Of a stretch of 64,000 nt of DNA, positions 50,835 to 59,365 are shown in pieces; position 1 is the stretch's first letter; every line of letters starts with the position of its first letter. Both the position numbers and the translations under genes were made by a program. Location: contig JASBYJ010000001.1 in the NCBI GenBank assembly GCA_029984035.1, positions 337,615 to 401,614 of the forward strand, read 5' to 3'. This DNA is from Conchiformibius sp. (lineage in GTDB: Bacteria > Pseudomonadota > Gammaproteobacteria > Burkholderiales > Neisseriaceae). The notes under the pieces were generated by a model, which ran no database searches, had not been told where the DNA came from, and was given only the letters and a program-made list of their open reading frames with translations.

Positions 50835-51794
50835 TTAATATTGAATCAAAACGGCGCCCCAAGCGAAACCGCCGCCTATGCCTTCCAAAAGCAGGGTTTG
50901 GCCGCGCCGGATTTTGCCGTTGCGGATGCCGCTGTCCAATGCCAAGGGAATGGAGGCGGCAGAGGTATTGGCGTGTTCGTCAACGGTAACAATCACTTTT
51001 TCCATGCTCAAACCCAGATGTTTGGCGGTGGCTTCGATGATGCGGCGGTTGGCTTGGTGCGGCACAATCCAGTCGACTTGTTCGGGCGTGTAAGAGGCTG
51101 CCTGAATCACTTCGTCGGCTACCGCAGAAAGCTGTTTGACCGCAAATTTGAATACTGCCTGTCCGTCCATTTTGACAAACGGGCTGCCTGAAATCCGCCC
51201 GTTTTCCATTTGTGCGGGCACTTTCAACAAATCCAGGTGCGCGCCGTCGGCATGCAGGCGGCTGGCTAAAATGCCGGGTTGTTCGGATGCGCTCAGCACA
51301 ACGGCACCCGCACCGTCGCCAAACAATACGCAGGTGCTGCGGTCGTTCCAATCCAGAATGCGGCTGAAAATATCCGCACCAATCACTAGGGCTTTGTTTG
51401 CCATGCCGCTGCGGATGTAGGCATCGGCGGTGGTGAGTGCATACATAAATCCCGCACACACTGCCTGTATGTCGAAAGCGGGGCAGCCGTTGATGCCGAG
51501 TTTATGCTGAACCATGGTGGCGGCGGAGGGAAACTGCATATCGGGCGTGGTGGTGGCGACAATAATCAGTCCGATTTCTTCGGCATCCGTGCCGGCAGCC
51601 GCCAGAGCACGGCGTGCGGCTTCAACCGCCAAATCGCTGGTTTTTTCGTTTTCTGCGGCAATGTGGCGGGCTTTGATGCCTGTGCGGGTACTAATCCATT
51701 CGTCCGAAGTGTCGATGCGTTCGGCCAAATCGTTATTGGTAACGCGTTGGGCGGGAAGATAGCTGCCGGTGCCAAGAATATGTGAATAAATCAT
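50835..51794 (-). CDS. fabH: Beta-ketoacyl-ACP synthase III
   Basis: FabH condenses acetyl-CoA with malonyl-ACP to start fatty-acid synthesis. The 319-residue protein has the catalytic triad: Cys in FDIQAVCAGFMYAL (about residue 112), His in WIVPHQANRRII and Asn in DEHANTSAASI, and the C-terminal LEGIGGGFAWGAVLI. Length is standard. It is not next to plsX or other fab genes here; rluB precedes it by 51 bases on the same strand. An uptake sequence is read as ISGSPFVK. Confidence 0.96.
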   Translation of the reverse strand: MIYSHILGTGSYLPAQRVTNNDLAERIDTSDEWISTRTGIKARHIAAENEKTSDLAVEAARRALAAAGTDAEEIGLIIVATTTPDMQFPSAATMVQHKLGINGCPAFDIQAVCAGFMYALTTADAYIRSGMANKALVIGADIFSRILDWNDRSTCVLFGDGAGAVVLSASEQPGILASRLHADGAHLDLLKVPAQMENGRISGSPFVKMDGQAVFKFAVKQLSAVADEVIQAASYTPEQVDWIVPHQANRRIIEATAKHLGLSMEKVIVTVDEHANTSAASIPLALDSGIRNGKIRRGQTLLLEGIGGGFAWGAVLIQY

Positions 51795-51845
51795 GCGGTT
51801 CTGCCTTTTATTGGGAGGTAATGGTAAATTGGGCTGCCTGAAAAT

Positions 51846-52856
51846 TTATTTGCGTTTTTTGCGTTCTCCGGGCAGCGGCATGTCTGCCCATTTGAGAATA
51901 TTGGCGACTTCGGCGGGGTTTAATTCGTAGAATTGTCCGCGTTTCAGGCGTTTGGGCAAGCCGATGGGGCCGAAGCCGACACGTACCAAGCGGCTGACGG
52001 TCAGCCCGAGACTTTCGAAAATCCGCCGCACTTCGCGGTTGCGTCCTTCTTTAATGATGATGTTATACCACTTGTTGGCACCTTCGCCGCCTTGTTCGTA
52101 GATGCGTTCGATTTTTGCCCAACCGTCTTCCAGCATAATGCCTTCCGTGGTGAGCGTGTTCATCTGCTCGGTGTTCAGGCTGCCCAATACCCGCACGGCA
52201 TATTCGCGTTCTACTTCAAAGCTGGGGTGGGCAAAGCGTTGTACCAGTTCGCCCGATGTGGTCAGAATCAATAAGCCCGAGGTGTTGATGTCCAAGCGTC
52301 CGATAGCGACCCAACGGCTGCTGGCGGTTTGCGGCAGGCGGTCGAATACGCTGATGCGCCCTTGAGGGTCGTCTCGGGAGACGATTTCGCCTTCCTGTTT
52401 GTAATACAAAATGATGCGGGGCAAACGGTCTGCCCATTTGAGTTTGATGGGGTTGCCTTTTACCGTAACTTGGTCTTCGGGGGTGATTTTCATCCCCAGT
52501 TCGGCGATGCGGCCGTTCACGGTTACCCAGCCGTTGGCAATCCATTCTTCCATTTCGCGGCGCGAACCTACGCCCGAGGCGGCCAGGACTTTTTGCAGAC
52601 GTTCCGCTTCGATACGGCTCAAGTCGGTGCGTTTTTCTTTTAAATCGCGTGAACGTTCCTGAATTTTTTGGTTGGGTGCGCGTACCACAAGTTTGCGTGC
52701 TTTGGTAGCGCGTTGTTTGGGTTGCGGCTTGGCAGTTTCGGATTTGCTGTTTTTTTTCAGGCTGCCCGAAACTTTGGCGGGCGCGGTTTTTGTACTTTTT
52801 TTGCTGACGCCGTCACGAAATTCGCGTTTGCTTTTGCTGTTTTTGTGGGTTGGCAT
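51846..52856 (-). CDS. rluB: 23S rRNA pseudouridine synthase (RluB type)
   Basis: RluB converts U2605 of 23S rRNA to pseudouridine. The 336-residue protein has a lysine/serine-rich N-terminal extension (about 85 residues), an S4 RNA-binding domain (ERLQKVLAASGVGSRREMEEWIANGWV), and the RsuA-family catalytic motif GRLDINTSGLLILT with the nucleophilic aspartate, followed by EGRNREVRRIFESLG. The frame opens at 52922; GAGGA six bases before ATG 52856 makes that the start. RluB, RluE and RluF are hard to separate by eye; the linker and long basic extension favour RluB. Confidence 0.88.
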   Translation of the reverse strand: MPTHKNSKSKREFRDGVSKKSTKTAPAKVSGSLKKNSKSETAKPQPKQRATKARKLVVRAPNQKIQERSRDLKEKRTDLSRIEAERLQKVLAASGVGSRREMEEWIANGWVTVNGRIAELGMKITPEDQVTVKGNPIKLKWADRLPRIILYYKQEGEIVSRDDPQGRISVFDRLPQTASSRWVAIGRLDINTSGLLILTTSGELVQRFAHPSFEVEREYAVRVLGSLNTEQMNTLTTEGIMLEDGWAKIERIYEQGGEGANKWYNIIIKEGRNREVRRIFESLGLTVSRLVRVGFGPIGLPKRLKRGQFYELNPAEVANILKWADMPLPGERKKRK

Positions 52857-52959
52857 TTTTATCCTCGTATCGGTTTTGTATAGTGCGGAAGAATAAGGCG
52901 GGTTCGGACGGTTTCCGTACAAGCGTATGAAGGTTTGTCTGAGAGTTCGGATTGCCTAT

Positions 52960-53586
52960 TCAGGCAATCAGATGCGTTTCCTGTGTGGTATTGCGGCTGT
53001 TGATGACCCGTTTGCCCGATATTTTCAGGCTGCCTGAAACAAAATCGGCCACTGCTTGGGGCAGGATTTGATGTTCCACTTTCAAGACCCGCGCCGCCAA
53101 CGTATCGGCGGTGTCATCGTCCAAAACCGGTACGACGCCTTGTGCGATAATCGGGCCGTTATCCAGCTCGGCAGTGGCAAAATGTACCGTGCAGCCCGCT
53201 ACGCGGCAGCCTTCTTCGATGGCGCGGCCGTGTGTGTGCAAACCGGTAAAGGCGGGCAATAGCGAGGGATGGATATTGATGAGACGGTTTTCATAATGAC
53301 GGCAAAATTCGGGCGTTAAAATCCGCATAAATCCTGCCAGCAGAACCAAATCGGGTTGGTAGCTGTCGATTTTTTCCATCATCGCACGGTCGAACGACAA
53401 ACGGTCGGGATAGTGTTTGTGGTTTAAGGCTGCCGTTTCGATGCCGTGTTCCGCCGCCCATGCCAAACCGGCCGCATCTTCTTTGTTGGACAATACTGCT
53501 GCAATTTTGGCATCGGGGATGTCGGCTTTTACCACAGCCTGCATATTGCTGCCCCTGCCTGAAATCAGGATAACGATATTTTTCAT
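52960..53586 (-). CDS. purN: Phosphoribosylglycinamide formyltransferase
   Basis: PurN transfers a formyl group from 10-formyl-THF to GAR in purine synthesis. The 208-residue protein has the GAR site IVILISGRGSNMQAV, the catalytic residues in RLINIHPSLLPAF (Asn and His) and the DNGPIIAQG loop with catalytic Asp. Length is typical; the C-terminal tail after an uptake sequence (FVSGSLKISGKRVINS) is longer than usual and probably dispensable. The gene stands between rluB and a promoter region on the opposite strand. Confidence 0.94.
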   Translation of the reverse strand: MKNIVILISGRGSNMQAVVKADIPDAKIAAVLSNKEDAAGLAWAAEHGIETAALNHKHYPDRLSFDRAMMEKIDSYQPDLVLLAGFMRILTPEFCRHYENRLINIHPSLLPAFTGLHTHGRAIEEGCRVAGCTVHFATAELDNGPIIAQGVVPVLDDDTADTLAARVLKVEHQILPQAVADFVSGSLKISGKRVINSRNTTQETHLIA

Positions 53587-53751
53587 AAGGTTTATTCACT
53601 TTAAACCGCTGCTGCGGATTGGCTTTTCAGCTTTGTTTGGTCGATTTCTTCTGCCTTGCCGTACTGCCGCAACGGTTGTAAACGGTAGGTGCAAAAGCGG
53701 ACATTATCGTTTCCTTAGTCTTAAACGGCAATGCTTTTCTGAAACTTTTCC

Positions 53752-53779
53752 TTGACCTAAATCGAAAAGCGGCTATAAT
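53752..53779 (+). promoter_or_regulatory. Strong sigma-70 promoter upstream of the small transcript
   Basis: TTGACC (53752-53757), 16 bases, TATAAT (53774-53779). This is the best promoter match I see in the window, and it would start transcription near 53786. Confidence 0.75.
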
Positions 53780-53785
53780 CGCGCG

Positions 53786-53846
53786 TTCATTTGAAGCCGT
53801 CGTCTCCGACCTAAGTCTGCCGCACGCAAAATGGTGCGGCTTTTTT
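53786..53846 (+). ncRNA. Small RNA or attenuated leader before the DEAD-box helicase
   Basis: A strong promoter is followed after about 40 bases by an intrinsic terminator, which defines a transcript of about 61 nt with no reading frame of note. The 5' part (GAAGCCGTCGTCTCCGAC) is G/C-rich and can pair partly with itself. Either a free-standing small RNA, or a premature terminator that must be passed to reach the helicase 200 bases downstream. I do not recognise it as tRNA, 4.5S, 6S or a known riboswitch. Confidence 0.5.
53819..53846 (+). terminator. Intrinsic terminator of the small transcript
   Basis: GCCGCAC (53819-53825) pairs with GTGCGGC (53834-53840) and is followed by six T. Confidence 0.85.
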
Positions 53847-53857
53847 GATGGTGTCTA

Positions 53858-53873
53858 CAAGATACCTATCTTG
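53858..53873. repeat. Inverted repeat CAAGATA-CC-TATCTTG
   Basis: Seven-base arms around two bases, 12 bases after the terminator and 180 bases before the helicase gene. It could be an operator; no promoter is clear beside it. Confidence 0.4.
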
Positions 53874-54053
53874 ATGAGTGCAGGTTGTTGCCGATGTATG
53901 GGCGTTGAAACCGCCGGCAACCTTGCCGTTATTCTGTACAGTACTTCAGGCTGCCTGAAAGCTGACTTAATTCGATTATCTTTTATTTTACTTTTGCCCG
54001 TGCTGCCTGAAATGTTTTCAGGCAGGCTGTTGCTGTATGTATTTAGGAAAACC

Positions 54054-55400
54054 ATGACCATTCACTTTGCCGATTTAAATCTGGATAAAAACCTTCTTTC
54101 CGCTCTGAAATCCGCCGGTTACGAAAGCCCGACTCCTGTTCAGGCGCAAGCCGTGCCGCCCGCTTTGGAAGGACGGGATATCAAAGCATCGGCGCAAACC
54201 GGTTCGGGCAAAACCGCCGCTTTTCTGCTGCCGACACTGCAACGCCTTTCGCGCCGCAGCGATAAGCCCGGCAAAGGCCCCCGCGCTTTGGTGCTGACGC
54301 CGACACGCGAATTGGCGGCGCAAGTGGAGAAAAACGCGCAGATTTACGCACAGAATATGAAATGGTTCCGCACGGTTACTTTAGTCGGCGGTTCGTCTTT
54401 CGGCCATCAAATCAAAGCCATCAGCCGCCCAATCGATTTGATTGTGGCGACACCGGGCCGTTTGATGGATCATATGCGTTCGGGGCGGATTGATTTCGAC
54501 CGTTTGGAAGTGTTGATTTTGGACGAAGCCGACCGAATGCTGGACATGGGCTTTATCGATGACATTGAAACCATTGTGGCCGCCACGCCCGCCAGCCGTC
54601 AAACTTTATTGTTTTCCGCCACTTGGGACGGTGCGGTCGGCAAATTGGCACGCAAACTGACGCGCGACCCCGTAGAAATTGAAATCGAACGTGAAGACAA
54701 ACACGGCAAAATCGAAGAGCAGCTGCTGTATTGCGATGACAAAAACCATAAAAACCGCCTGCTTGACCATATTCTGCGCGATGCCAATATCGACCAATGC
54801 GTGATTTTCACTTCCACTAAGGCGATGACCGAAGTGCTGGCAGACGAGCTTTATGAAAAAGGTTTTGCCGCCAACTGCCTGCACGGCGATATGCCGCAAG
54901 GTTGGCGCAACCGTACGCTGATGGACTTGCGTAAAGGCCGCTGCAAAATTTTGGTAGCCACCGATGTGGCTGCGCGCGGCATTGACGTGCCGACCATTAC
55001 CCATGTTATCAACTACGATTTGCCCAAGCAGGCGGAAGATTATGTCCACCGCATCGGGCGTACGGGACGTGCGGGGCGCACCGGTATTGCCGTGAGTTTT
55101 GCCGAAGTCAGCGAATACATGACGGTACACAAAATCGAGCGTTACATTGACCGCAAGCTGCCTGAAATAGTGGTTGAAGGCATGGAGCCGACCCGTAAGC
55201 GCAATAAAAATGCCGAACGCAAGGGACGCGGAGGCAAGCCTGCATGGGGCGGTAAAAACAGCGGCGGCCGTTGGAGTAAAAACGGCAACGGCCAAGAGAA
55301 AAAGCCCTATGGCGCACGCAAAAGCGGGGGCTTTAAGAAAGATGGATTGAAAAAAGAAGGCTTTAAAAAAGAAGGGGTGAAAAGCCGTAAACCGTATTAA
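54054..55400 (+). CDS. rhlE: DEAD-box RNA helicase (RhlE type)
   Basis: An ATP-dependent RNA helicase acting on structured RNA, ribosome maturation or decay. The 448-residue protein has the Q motif (TPVQAQAVPPALEG), AQTGSGKT at 47-54, PTRELAAQ, DEAD at 157-160, SATWDG, and HRIGRTGRAGRTG, then a lysine/glycine-rich tail (KRNKNAERKGRGGKP and FKKEG repeats) for RNA binding. The frame extends to 53871 but the ATG at 54054, preceded by AGGA, begins the family N-terminus TIHFADLNLDKNLL. The SrmB and RhlE groups differ little; RhlE is preferred for the tail. Upstream is a transcript with a terminator. Confidence 0.88.
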   Translation: MTIHFADLNLDKNLLSALKSAGYESPTPVQAQAVPPALEGRDIKASAQTGSGKTAAFLLPTLQRLSRRSDKPGKGPRALVLTPTRELAAQVEKNAQIYAQNMKWFRTVTLVGGSSFGHQIKAISRPIDLIVATPGRLMDHMRSGRIDFDRLEVLILDEADRMLDMGFIDDIETIVAATPASRQTLLFSATWDGAVGKLARKLTRDPVEIEIEREDKHGKIEEQLLYCDDKNHKNRLLDHILRDANIDQCVIFTSTKAMTEVLADELYEKGFAANCLHGDMPQGWRNRTLMDLRKGRCKILVATDVAARGIDVPTITHVINYDLPKQAEDYVHRIGRTGRAGRTGIAVSFAEVSEYMTVHKIERYIDRKLPEIVVEGMEPTRKRNKNAERKGRGGKPAWGGKNSGGRWSKNGNGQEKKPYGARKSGGFKKDGLKKEGFKKEGVKSRKPY

Positions 55401-55405
55401 TGCGA

Positions 55406-55448
55406 AGGCTGCCTGAAAACGTGTGCAAACCCTGTTCAGGCAGCCTTA
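55406..55448 (+). terminator. Inverted uptake-sequence pair after the helicase gene
   Basis: AAGGCTGCCTGAA (55406-55418) pairs with TTCAGGCAGCCTT (55436-55448). The T-run is short. Confidence 0.55.
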
Positions 55449-55612
55449 AGGATAATGAAAAGCCGGACAATAAGAGCTTGGAAATTTATCATTGATTTCA
55501 AATGATATTTGGATTATTGCTGCCGAAATGGTGCATTTTAGGGCTGCCTGAAATTTTTCAGGCGGCGTTTCGACTGTTATCAGCCCCGCAATTACGGGCT
55601 ACCTGAGAGAGC

Positions 55613-56947
55613 ATGATGATGAAAAAAGTTTATATCCGTACATTCGGTTGCCAAATGAATGAATACGACAGCGATAAAATGCTGTCGGTTTTGGCGGAGC
55701 AGCACGGCGGCGTCGAACAAGTCAGCGAACCGGAAGAGGCTGATATTATTTTGTTTAACACCTGTTCCGTGCGTGAAAAGGCTCAGGAAAAAGTGTTTTC
55801 CGATTTGGGGCGTGTGAAACACCTGAAAAAAGACAATCCGAATCTGATTATCGGTGTGGCAGGCTGTGTGGCTTCCCAAGAGGGCGAAGCGATTATCGAG
55901 CGCGCCCCGTATGTCGATATTGTTTTCGGCCCCCAAACTTTGCACCGTTTGCCGAAAATGATTGTGGATAAGGAAACATCGGGTTTGTCGCAAGTGGATA
56001 TTTCCTTTCCAGAAATTGAAAAATTCGACCACTTGCCGCCTGCGCGTGTGGAAGGCGGCAGTGCGTTTGTTTCCATTATGGAAGGCTGCTCCAAATATTG
56101 CAGTTTTTGCGTGGTGCCTTATACGCGCGGCGAAGAATTTTCCCGCCCTTTGAATGACGTTTTAACCGAAATTGCGGGTTTGGCGCAACAAGGCGTGAAA
56201 GAAATCAACCTGTTGGGACAAAACGTCAATGCCTATCGCGGCGAAATGGACGGCGGCGAAATCTGCGATTTTGCGACTTTGTTGCGCATCGTTCATGAAA
56301 TCCCCGGCATCGAGCGCATGCGTTTCACCACCAGTCATCCGCGCGAATTCTCCGATGCGATTATCGAGTGTTACCGAGATTTGCCGAAACTGGTTTCCCA
56401 TCTGCATTTGCCGATTCAAAGCGGTTCCGACCGCGTATTGGCGGCGATGAAGCGCGGCTACACCGCTTTGGAATACAAATCCATCGTCCGCAAACTTCGC
56501 GCGATTCGTCCCGATTTGTGTCTGAGTTCGGATTTTATTGTCGGTTTTCCGGGCGAAACCGAGCGCGAGTTTGAGCAAACGTTGAAACTGGTCAAAGACG
56601 TGGCGTTTGATTTGAGCTTTGTGTTTATTTACAGCCCGCGCCCCGGCACGCCCGCCGCCAATCTGCCCGATGATACCCCGCACGCAGAGAAAGTGCGCCG
56701 TTTGGAAGCCCTGAACGAAGTGATGGAAGCGGAAACCGCCCGCATCAACCAAACCATGCTCGGCACGGTACAGCGTTGTTTGGTAGAGGGCATTTCCAAA
56801 AAAGACCCCGACCAACTGCAAGCGCGTACGGCTAACAACCGCGTGGTGAATTTTTACGGCGATGTATCGCTGATTAACCAAATGGTTGAGATAGAAATTA
56901 CCGAAGCATTTACGTTTTCGTTGCGCGGTGAATTGGTGGAAGTGTGA
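55613..56947 (+). CDS. miaB: tRNA-2-methylthio-N6-dimethylallyladenosine synthase
   Basis: MiaB adds a methylthio group to i6A37 in tRNAs reading UNN codons. The 444-residue radical-SAM protein has three N-terminal cluster cysteines (TFGCQMNEYD, NTCSVREKA, VAGCVASQEG), the radical-SAM CxxxCxxC in GCSKYCSFCVVPYTRG near residue 158, and a C-terminal TRAM domain (ISKKDPDQLQARTANNRVVNF). The start has three consecutive ATGs at 55613-55621, with GAGAGAG upstream, so the exact first codon is uncertain by two. Length is normal. Confidence 0.95.
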   Translation: MMMKKVYIRTFGCQMNEYDSDKMLSVLAEQHGGVEQVSEPEEADIILFNTCSVREKAQEKVFSDLGRVKHLKKDNPNLIIGVAGCVASQEGEAIIERAPYVDIVFGPQTLHRLPKMIVDKETSGLSQVDISFPEIEKFDHLPPARVEGGSAFVSIMEGCSKYCSFCVVPYTRGEEFSRPLNDVLTEIAGLAQQGVKEINLLGQNVNAYRGEMDGGEICDFATLLRIVHEIPGIERMRFTTSHPREFSDAIIECYRDLPKLVSHLHLPIQSGSDRVLAAMKRGYTALEYKSIVRKLRAIRPDLCLSSDFIVGFPGETEREFEQTLKLVKDVAFDLSFVFIYSPRPGTPAANLPDDTPHAEKVRRLEALNEVMEAETARINQTMLGTVQRCLVEGISKKDPDQLQARTANNRVVNFYGDVSLINQMVEIEITEAFTFSLRGELVEV

Positions 56948-57039
56948 AATCGCAAAGGCTAGGTTCTTATGATTATCAATATTTGTATAATTAAGAAAGA
57001 GAATGTTAAAATATGCTTCCTTGTTTTGGGAGATTGAAA

Positions 57040-57426
57040 ATGAAAAAAATCGCTTTGTTGGTAGTAAGTGCAATTTTGTTGACATCCTGTGCCAGCGCAG
57101 GCAATACGAAATTGAAAAATATTACAATTGAACAAGTTAAGCAACATATTGTTGAGGGCAAAACGACAAAAGAAGAGGTTGAAAAATTGTATGGCTCACC
57201 AGACAGTGCGAGTTTTACCGAGAATGGTAACGAAATTTGGACATACCGCTATAGAGAAGCAACATCTCATGTAAGCAACTTTATTCCTGTTGTCAGTATT
57301 TTTAGCACTGGGCAAACAGTGAAGACTAAGGAGATAATAGTGCTGTTTAATCAAAATAATGTTGTACAGCGTTTTACAATGCGCAATTCCGACAGTGTGG
57401 AAAGAGCAGGTATTTTTGGTAAATAG
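57040..57426 (+). CDS. Small BamE/SmpA-like lipoprotein
   Basis: The 128-residue product starts MKKIALLVVSAILLTSCASAG with a lipobox (LTSC) and continues with IEQVKQHIVEGKTTKEEVEKLYGSPD, the typical SmpA/OmlA fold opening with the GSPD turn, then EIWTYRY, a common strand in that fold. It is probably an outer-membrane or periplasmic lipoprotein of unknown role, distinct from BamE itself. Composition is AT-rich compared with its neighbours, hinting at a later arrival. The frame opens at 57013 but the MKK start gives the signal. An uptake-sequence terminator follows. Confidence 0.75.
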   Translation: MKKIALLVVSAILLTSCASAGNTKLKNITIEQVKQHIVEGKTTKEEVEKLYGSPDSASFTENGNEIWTYRYREATSHVSNFIPVVSIFSTGQTVKTKEIIVLFNQNNVVQRFTMRNSDSVERAGIFGK

Positions 57427-57449
57427 TTAAAAATATTCTCTGTAGTTGT

Positions 57450-57481
57450 ATGGCTGCCTGAAAATTTTTTCAGGCAGCCAT
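57450..57481. terminator. Bidirectional terminator overlapping the nnrD 3' end
   Basis: ATGGCTGCCTGAAAA pairs with TTCAGGCAGCCAT through a T-rich loop (57450-57481). The last codons of nnrD (Met-Ala-Ala-stop) lie in one arm. Confidence 0.75.
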
Positions 57482-58345
57482 TTGATTGCGCAGCCAGCGT
57501 GCGGCTTGGGCGATTTCGCCAGCCAGTAAGCCGACAGGGCCGGTTTGTGCATAAGCCAGTATTTCGGCGGCCGCACCGTGCAGCCACACCGCCGCTTTTA
57601 CGGCTTCATTGGTAGCGATGCCTTGTGCCATCAGGCTGCCTATCAATCCGGACAATACGTCTCCGCTGCCGGCAGTGGCCAAGCCGGGGTTGCCGCTGTT
57701 GTTGGTATAGACCGTGCCGTATGCATCGCAAACCAAGCTTTTGCGTCCTTTCAATACCACGGTGCAGTAATAACGGCTGGCCAATTCGCGCACGGCCCAC
57801 GTTCTGTTGTTTTGAATATGCGGAATACTGGTGCCTAAAAGATAGGCGGCTTCTCCCGGGTGGGGGGTCAGAACCAAATCCCTGCGCGTTGTGCGTGTGA
57901 ATAGTTTGGGATAGGCGGCAAGCAGGTAGGTGGCATCTGCGTCCAATACCAATTTGGGATAGTTGCCTTTCCAAAGAATGTTTAAAATGCGTGCTGCGCT
58001 TTCGTTTCGCCCCATGCCGCAGCCTGCTATCCAAATGTCGATATTGTTGCGGTAAACCAGTTTCGCCGCCGTATCCAGCATTAATTCGGGCGTGCGTTCG
58101 TATACGGGTAAAGGCAGGGTGTCTTGGTTAAATCCGATAATGACTTTGCCGCAACCTGCGTAAAGTGCGGCTTCTCCTGCCAGCAATACGGCCCCGCACA
58201 TCCCTTCCGCACCGCCGACAATGCCTACTGTGCCGAATGTTCCTTTATGACTGTTTTTGGGGCGGGGCGTGAGCAAACAGGGATGCCGCGTTGCCGCATA
58301 ATTGCGGTATGCTTCAATGTCGGGTAAAAAGTAGTGAAAATTCAT
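57470..58345 (-). CDS. nnrD: ADP-dependent NAD(P)H-hydrate dehydratase
   Basis: NnrD repairs hydrated NAD(P)H with ADP. The 291-residue protein has the ribokinase-like fold: GTFGTVGIVGGAEGMCGAVLLAGEAALYAGCGKV, LVLDADATYLL, LTPHPGEAAYLLG and the NTP loop NSGNPGLATAGSGDVLSGLIG. The N-terminal epimerase domain (NnrE) found in E. coli YjeF is absent, so the epimerase must be separate. Its stop codon comes from an uptake sequence inside a terminator arm. It is divergent from the lytic transglycosylase. Confidence 0.9.
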   Translation of the reverse strand: MNFHYFLPDIEAYRNYAATRHPCLLTPRPKNSHKGTFGTVGIVGGAEGMCGAVLLAGEAALYAGCGKVIIGFNQDTLPLPVYERTPELMLDTAAKLVYRNNIDIWIAGCGMGRNESAARILNILWKGNYPKLVLDADATYLLAAYPKLFTRTTRRDLVLTPHPGEAAYLLGTSIPHIQNNRTWAVRELASRYYCTVVLKGRKSLVCDAYGTVYTNNSGNPGLATAGSGDVLSGLIGSLMAQGIATNEAVKAAVWLHGAAAEILAYAQTGPVGLLAGEIAQAARWLRNQMAA

Positions 58346-58453
58346 ATTGATAGCCAGTTATCTTATGTACGTGCAACGTTAATTTATTTTAACATGATTT
58401 AGTTAAAAAGTTTATCGATTCCTTCGATAAATGCGCCGATGGAGGATGTGGAT

Positions 58454-59062
58454 ATGATGGCAACGATAAATAGAACGCGCCGCATGGTTTTGGCCGCCGC
58501 CGCATGGTTTTGGCTGCCTGAAAGCCTGATGGCGGGGACGCAGCAGGAAGAAACTTTGGCCGATGATGTGGCTTCCATTATGCGCCGTTCTTTGGAACAT
58601 GCTTCCCCGCCCCGCTTGGTTTTCGAACACGCCATCGAAGGGCAGCGTTGGCTGAATGCGATGTCTCTGCGTTTGGCACAATTTGTGGATAACGAATTGT
58701 ATCGCCGCCGCTTGCTGACGGCGATACATTATGAAGCCAGCCGTGCCGGCTTGGATGTGCAGATGGTTTTGGGTTTGATTGAAGTGGAGAGCCGCTTTAG
58801 ACAATATGCGGTGAGTACGGTCGGGGCGAAAGGTTTGATGCAGGTCATGCCGTTTTGGCAGCGTTATATCGGCGATGAAGCGCACAATCTTTTTGACGTG
58901 CGAACCAATCTGCGTTACGGCTGTACGGTGTTGCGCCATTATGTGAACGTGGAAAACGGCAATCTGCGCCGGGCATTGGCGCGTTATAACGGCAGTTTGG
59001 GCAGTAATAAATATCCCGATGCGGTGATTGCGGCTTGGCAAAAACATTGGCTGTGGCATTGA
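58454..59062 (+). CDS. Lytic transglycosylase (SLT domain)
   Basis: A peptidoglycan lytic transglycosylase of the Slt70-like fold. The product has a hydrophobic signal region with a twin Arg (TRRMVLAAAAWFWL), then the SLT motifs: catalytic Glu in GLIEVESRFRQYA, GAKGLMQVMPFWQ, and ALARYNGSLG. Length 202 is short, so it is a stand-alone catalytic domain. GGAGGA at 58441-58446 points to ATG 58454 or 58457 rather than 58439. A 17-base stretch is duplicated in the signal region (58478-58494, 58498-58514). An uptake sequence is read as WLPESLM. Confidence 0.85.
   Translation: MMATINRTRRMVLAAAAWFWLPESLMAGTQQEETLADDVASIMRRSLEHASPPRLVFEHAIEGQRWLNAMSLRLAQFVDNELYRRRLLTAIHYEASRAGLDVQMVLGLIEVESRFRQYAVSTVGAKGLMQVMPFWQRYIGDEAHNLFDVRTNLRYGCTVLRHYVNVENGNLRRALARYNGSLGSNKYPDAVIAAWQKHWLWH
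58478..58514 (+). repeat. Direct repeat in the transglycosylase signal region
   Basis: CGCCGCATGGTTTTGGC occurs at 58478-58494 and again at 58498-58514. The 20-base offset is out of frame, so the second copy is read differently (AAAAWFWL). Confidence 0.85.
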
Positions 59063-59069
59063 GGCTGCC

Positions 59070-59365
59070 TGAAAGTTCGGTTTGTTGCGCAGTATCGTTT
59101 AGGCAAAGCGGTTTTTCAGGCAGCCGTAGCGATTGCAAAGCCCGGCTTGCCCTGCGGTATCGTTTTGTTTTTGAAGCGATGATGGAGCTGCTTGATATTG
59201 TAAGCTCCGATTATGAGCTGACATAGGCGAAAAACCGAAATATAAAATCTCCCAAACGCTTATCATGTTTAAGGTTTTTTCATGAATATCGCCGTTTTAA
59301 TTGTCTTAAAGAATTGGCTTCAGCGGCTTAAAAGCTTTCCGTATATTTTTTCTTAAGGGCTTATT
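59070..59365 (+). repeat. 296 bp tandem repeat, copy 1
   Basis: Starts TGAAAGTTCGGTTTGTTGCG. It contains, in order: an uptake-sequence core (TTCAGGCAGCC), AAGCCCGGCTT, a possible promoter (TTGAAG at 59171, 17 bases, GATATT at 59194), hairpin I AGCTC/GAGCT (59203-59219), an A-rich linker, a terminator-like hairpin II with T6 (to 59280), and ATG for a 24-residue frame (59282-59356). Copy 2 differs at one base only. The function is unknown; the arrangement fits a small RNA gene followed by a peptide frame. Confidence 0.9.
59282..59356 (+). CDS. Possible 24-residue peptide, copy 1
   Basis: MNIAVLIVLKNWLQRLKSFP and four more residues, hydrophobic and basic, with no clear ribosome site because the preceding bases are a T-run. 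The single difference between copies 1 and 2 falls in the last codon and is silent (TCT/TCC). It resembles small toxic hydrophobic peptides in composition only. Confidence 0.2.
   Translation: MNIAVLIVLKNWLQRLKSFPYIFS

Noticed and set aside
56162..57085. 307-codon minus-strand frame over miaB
   Set aside because: Shadow of miaB codons; no motif.
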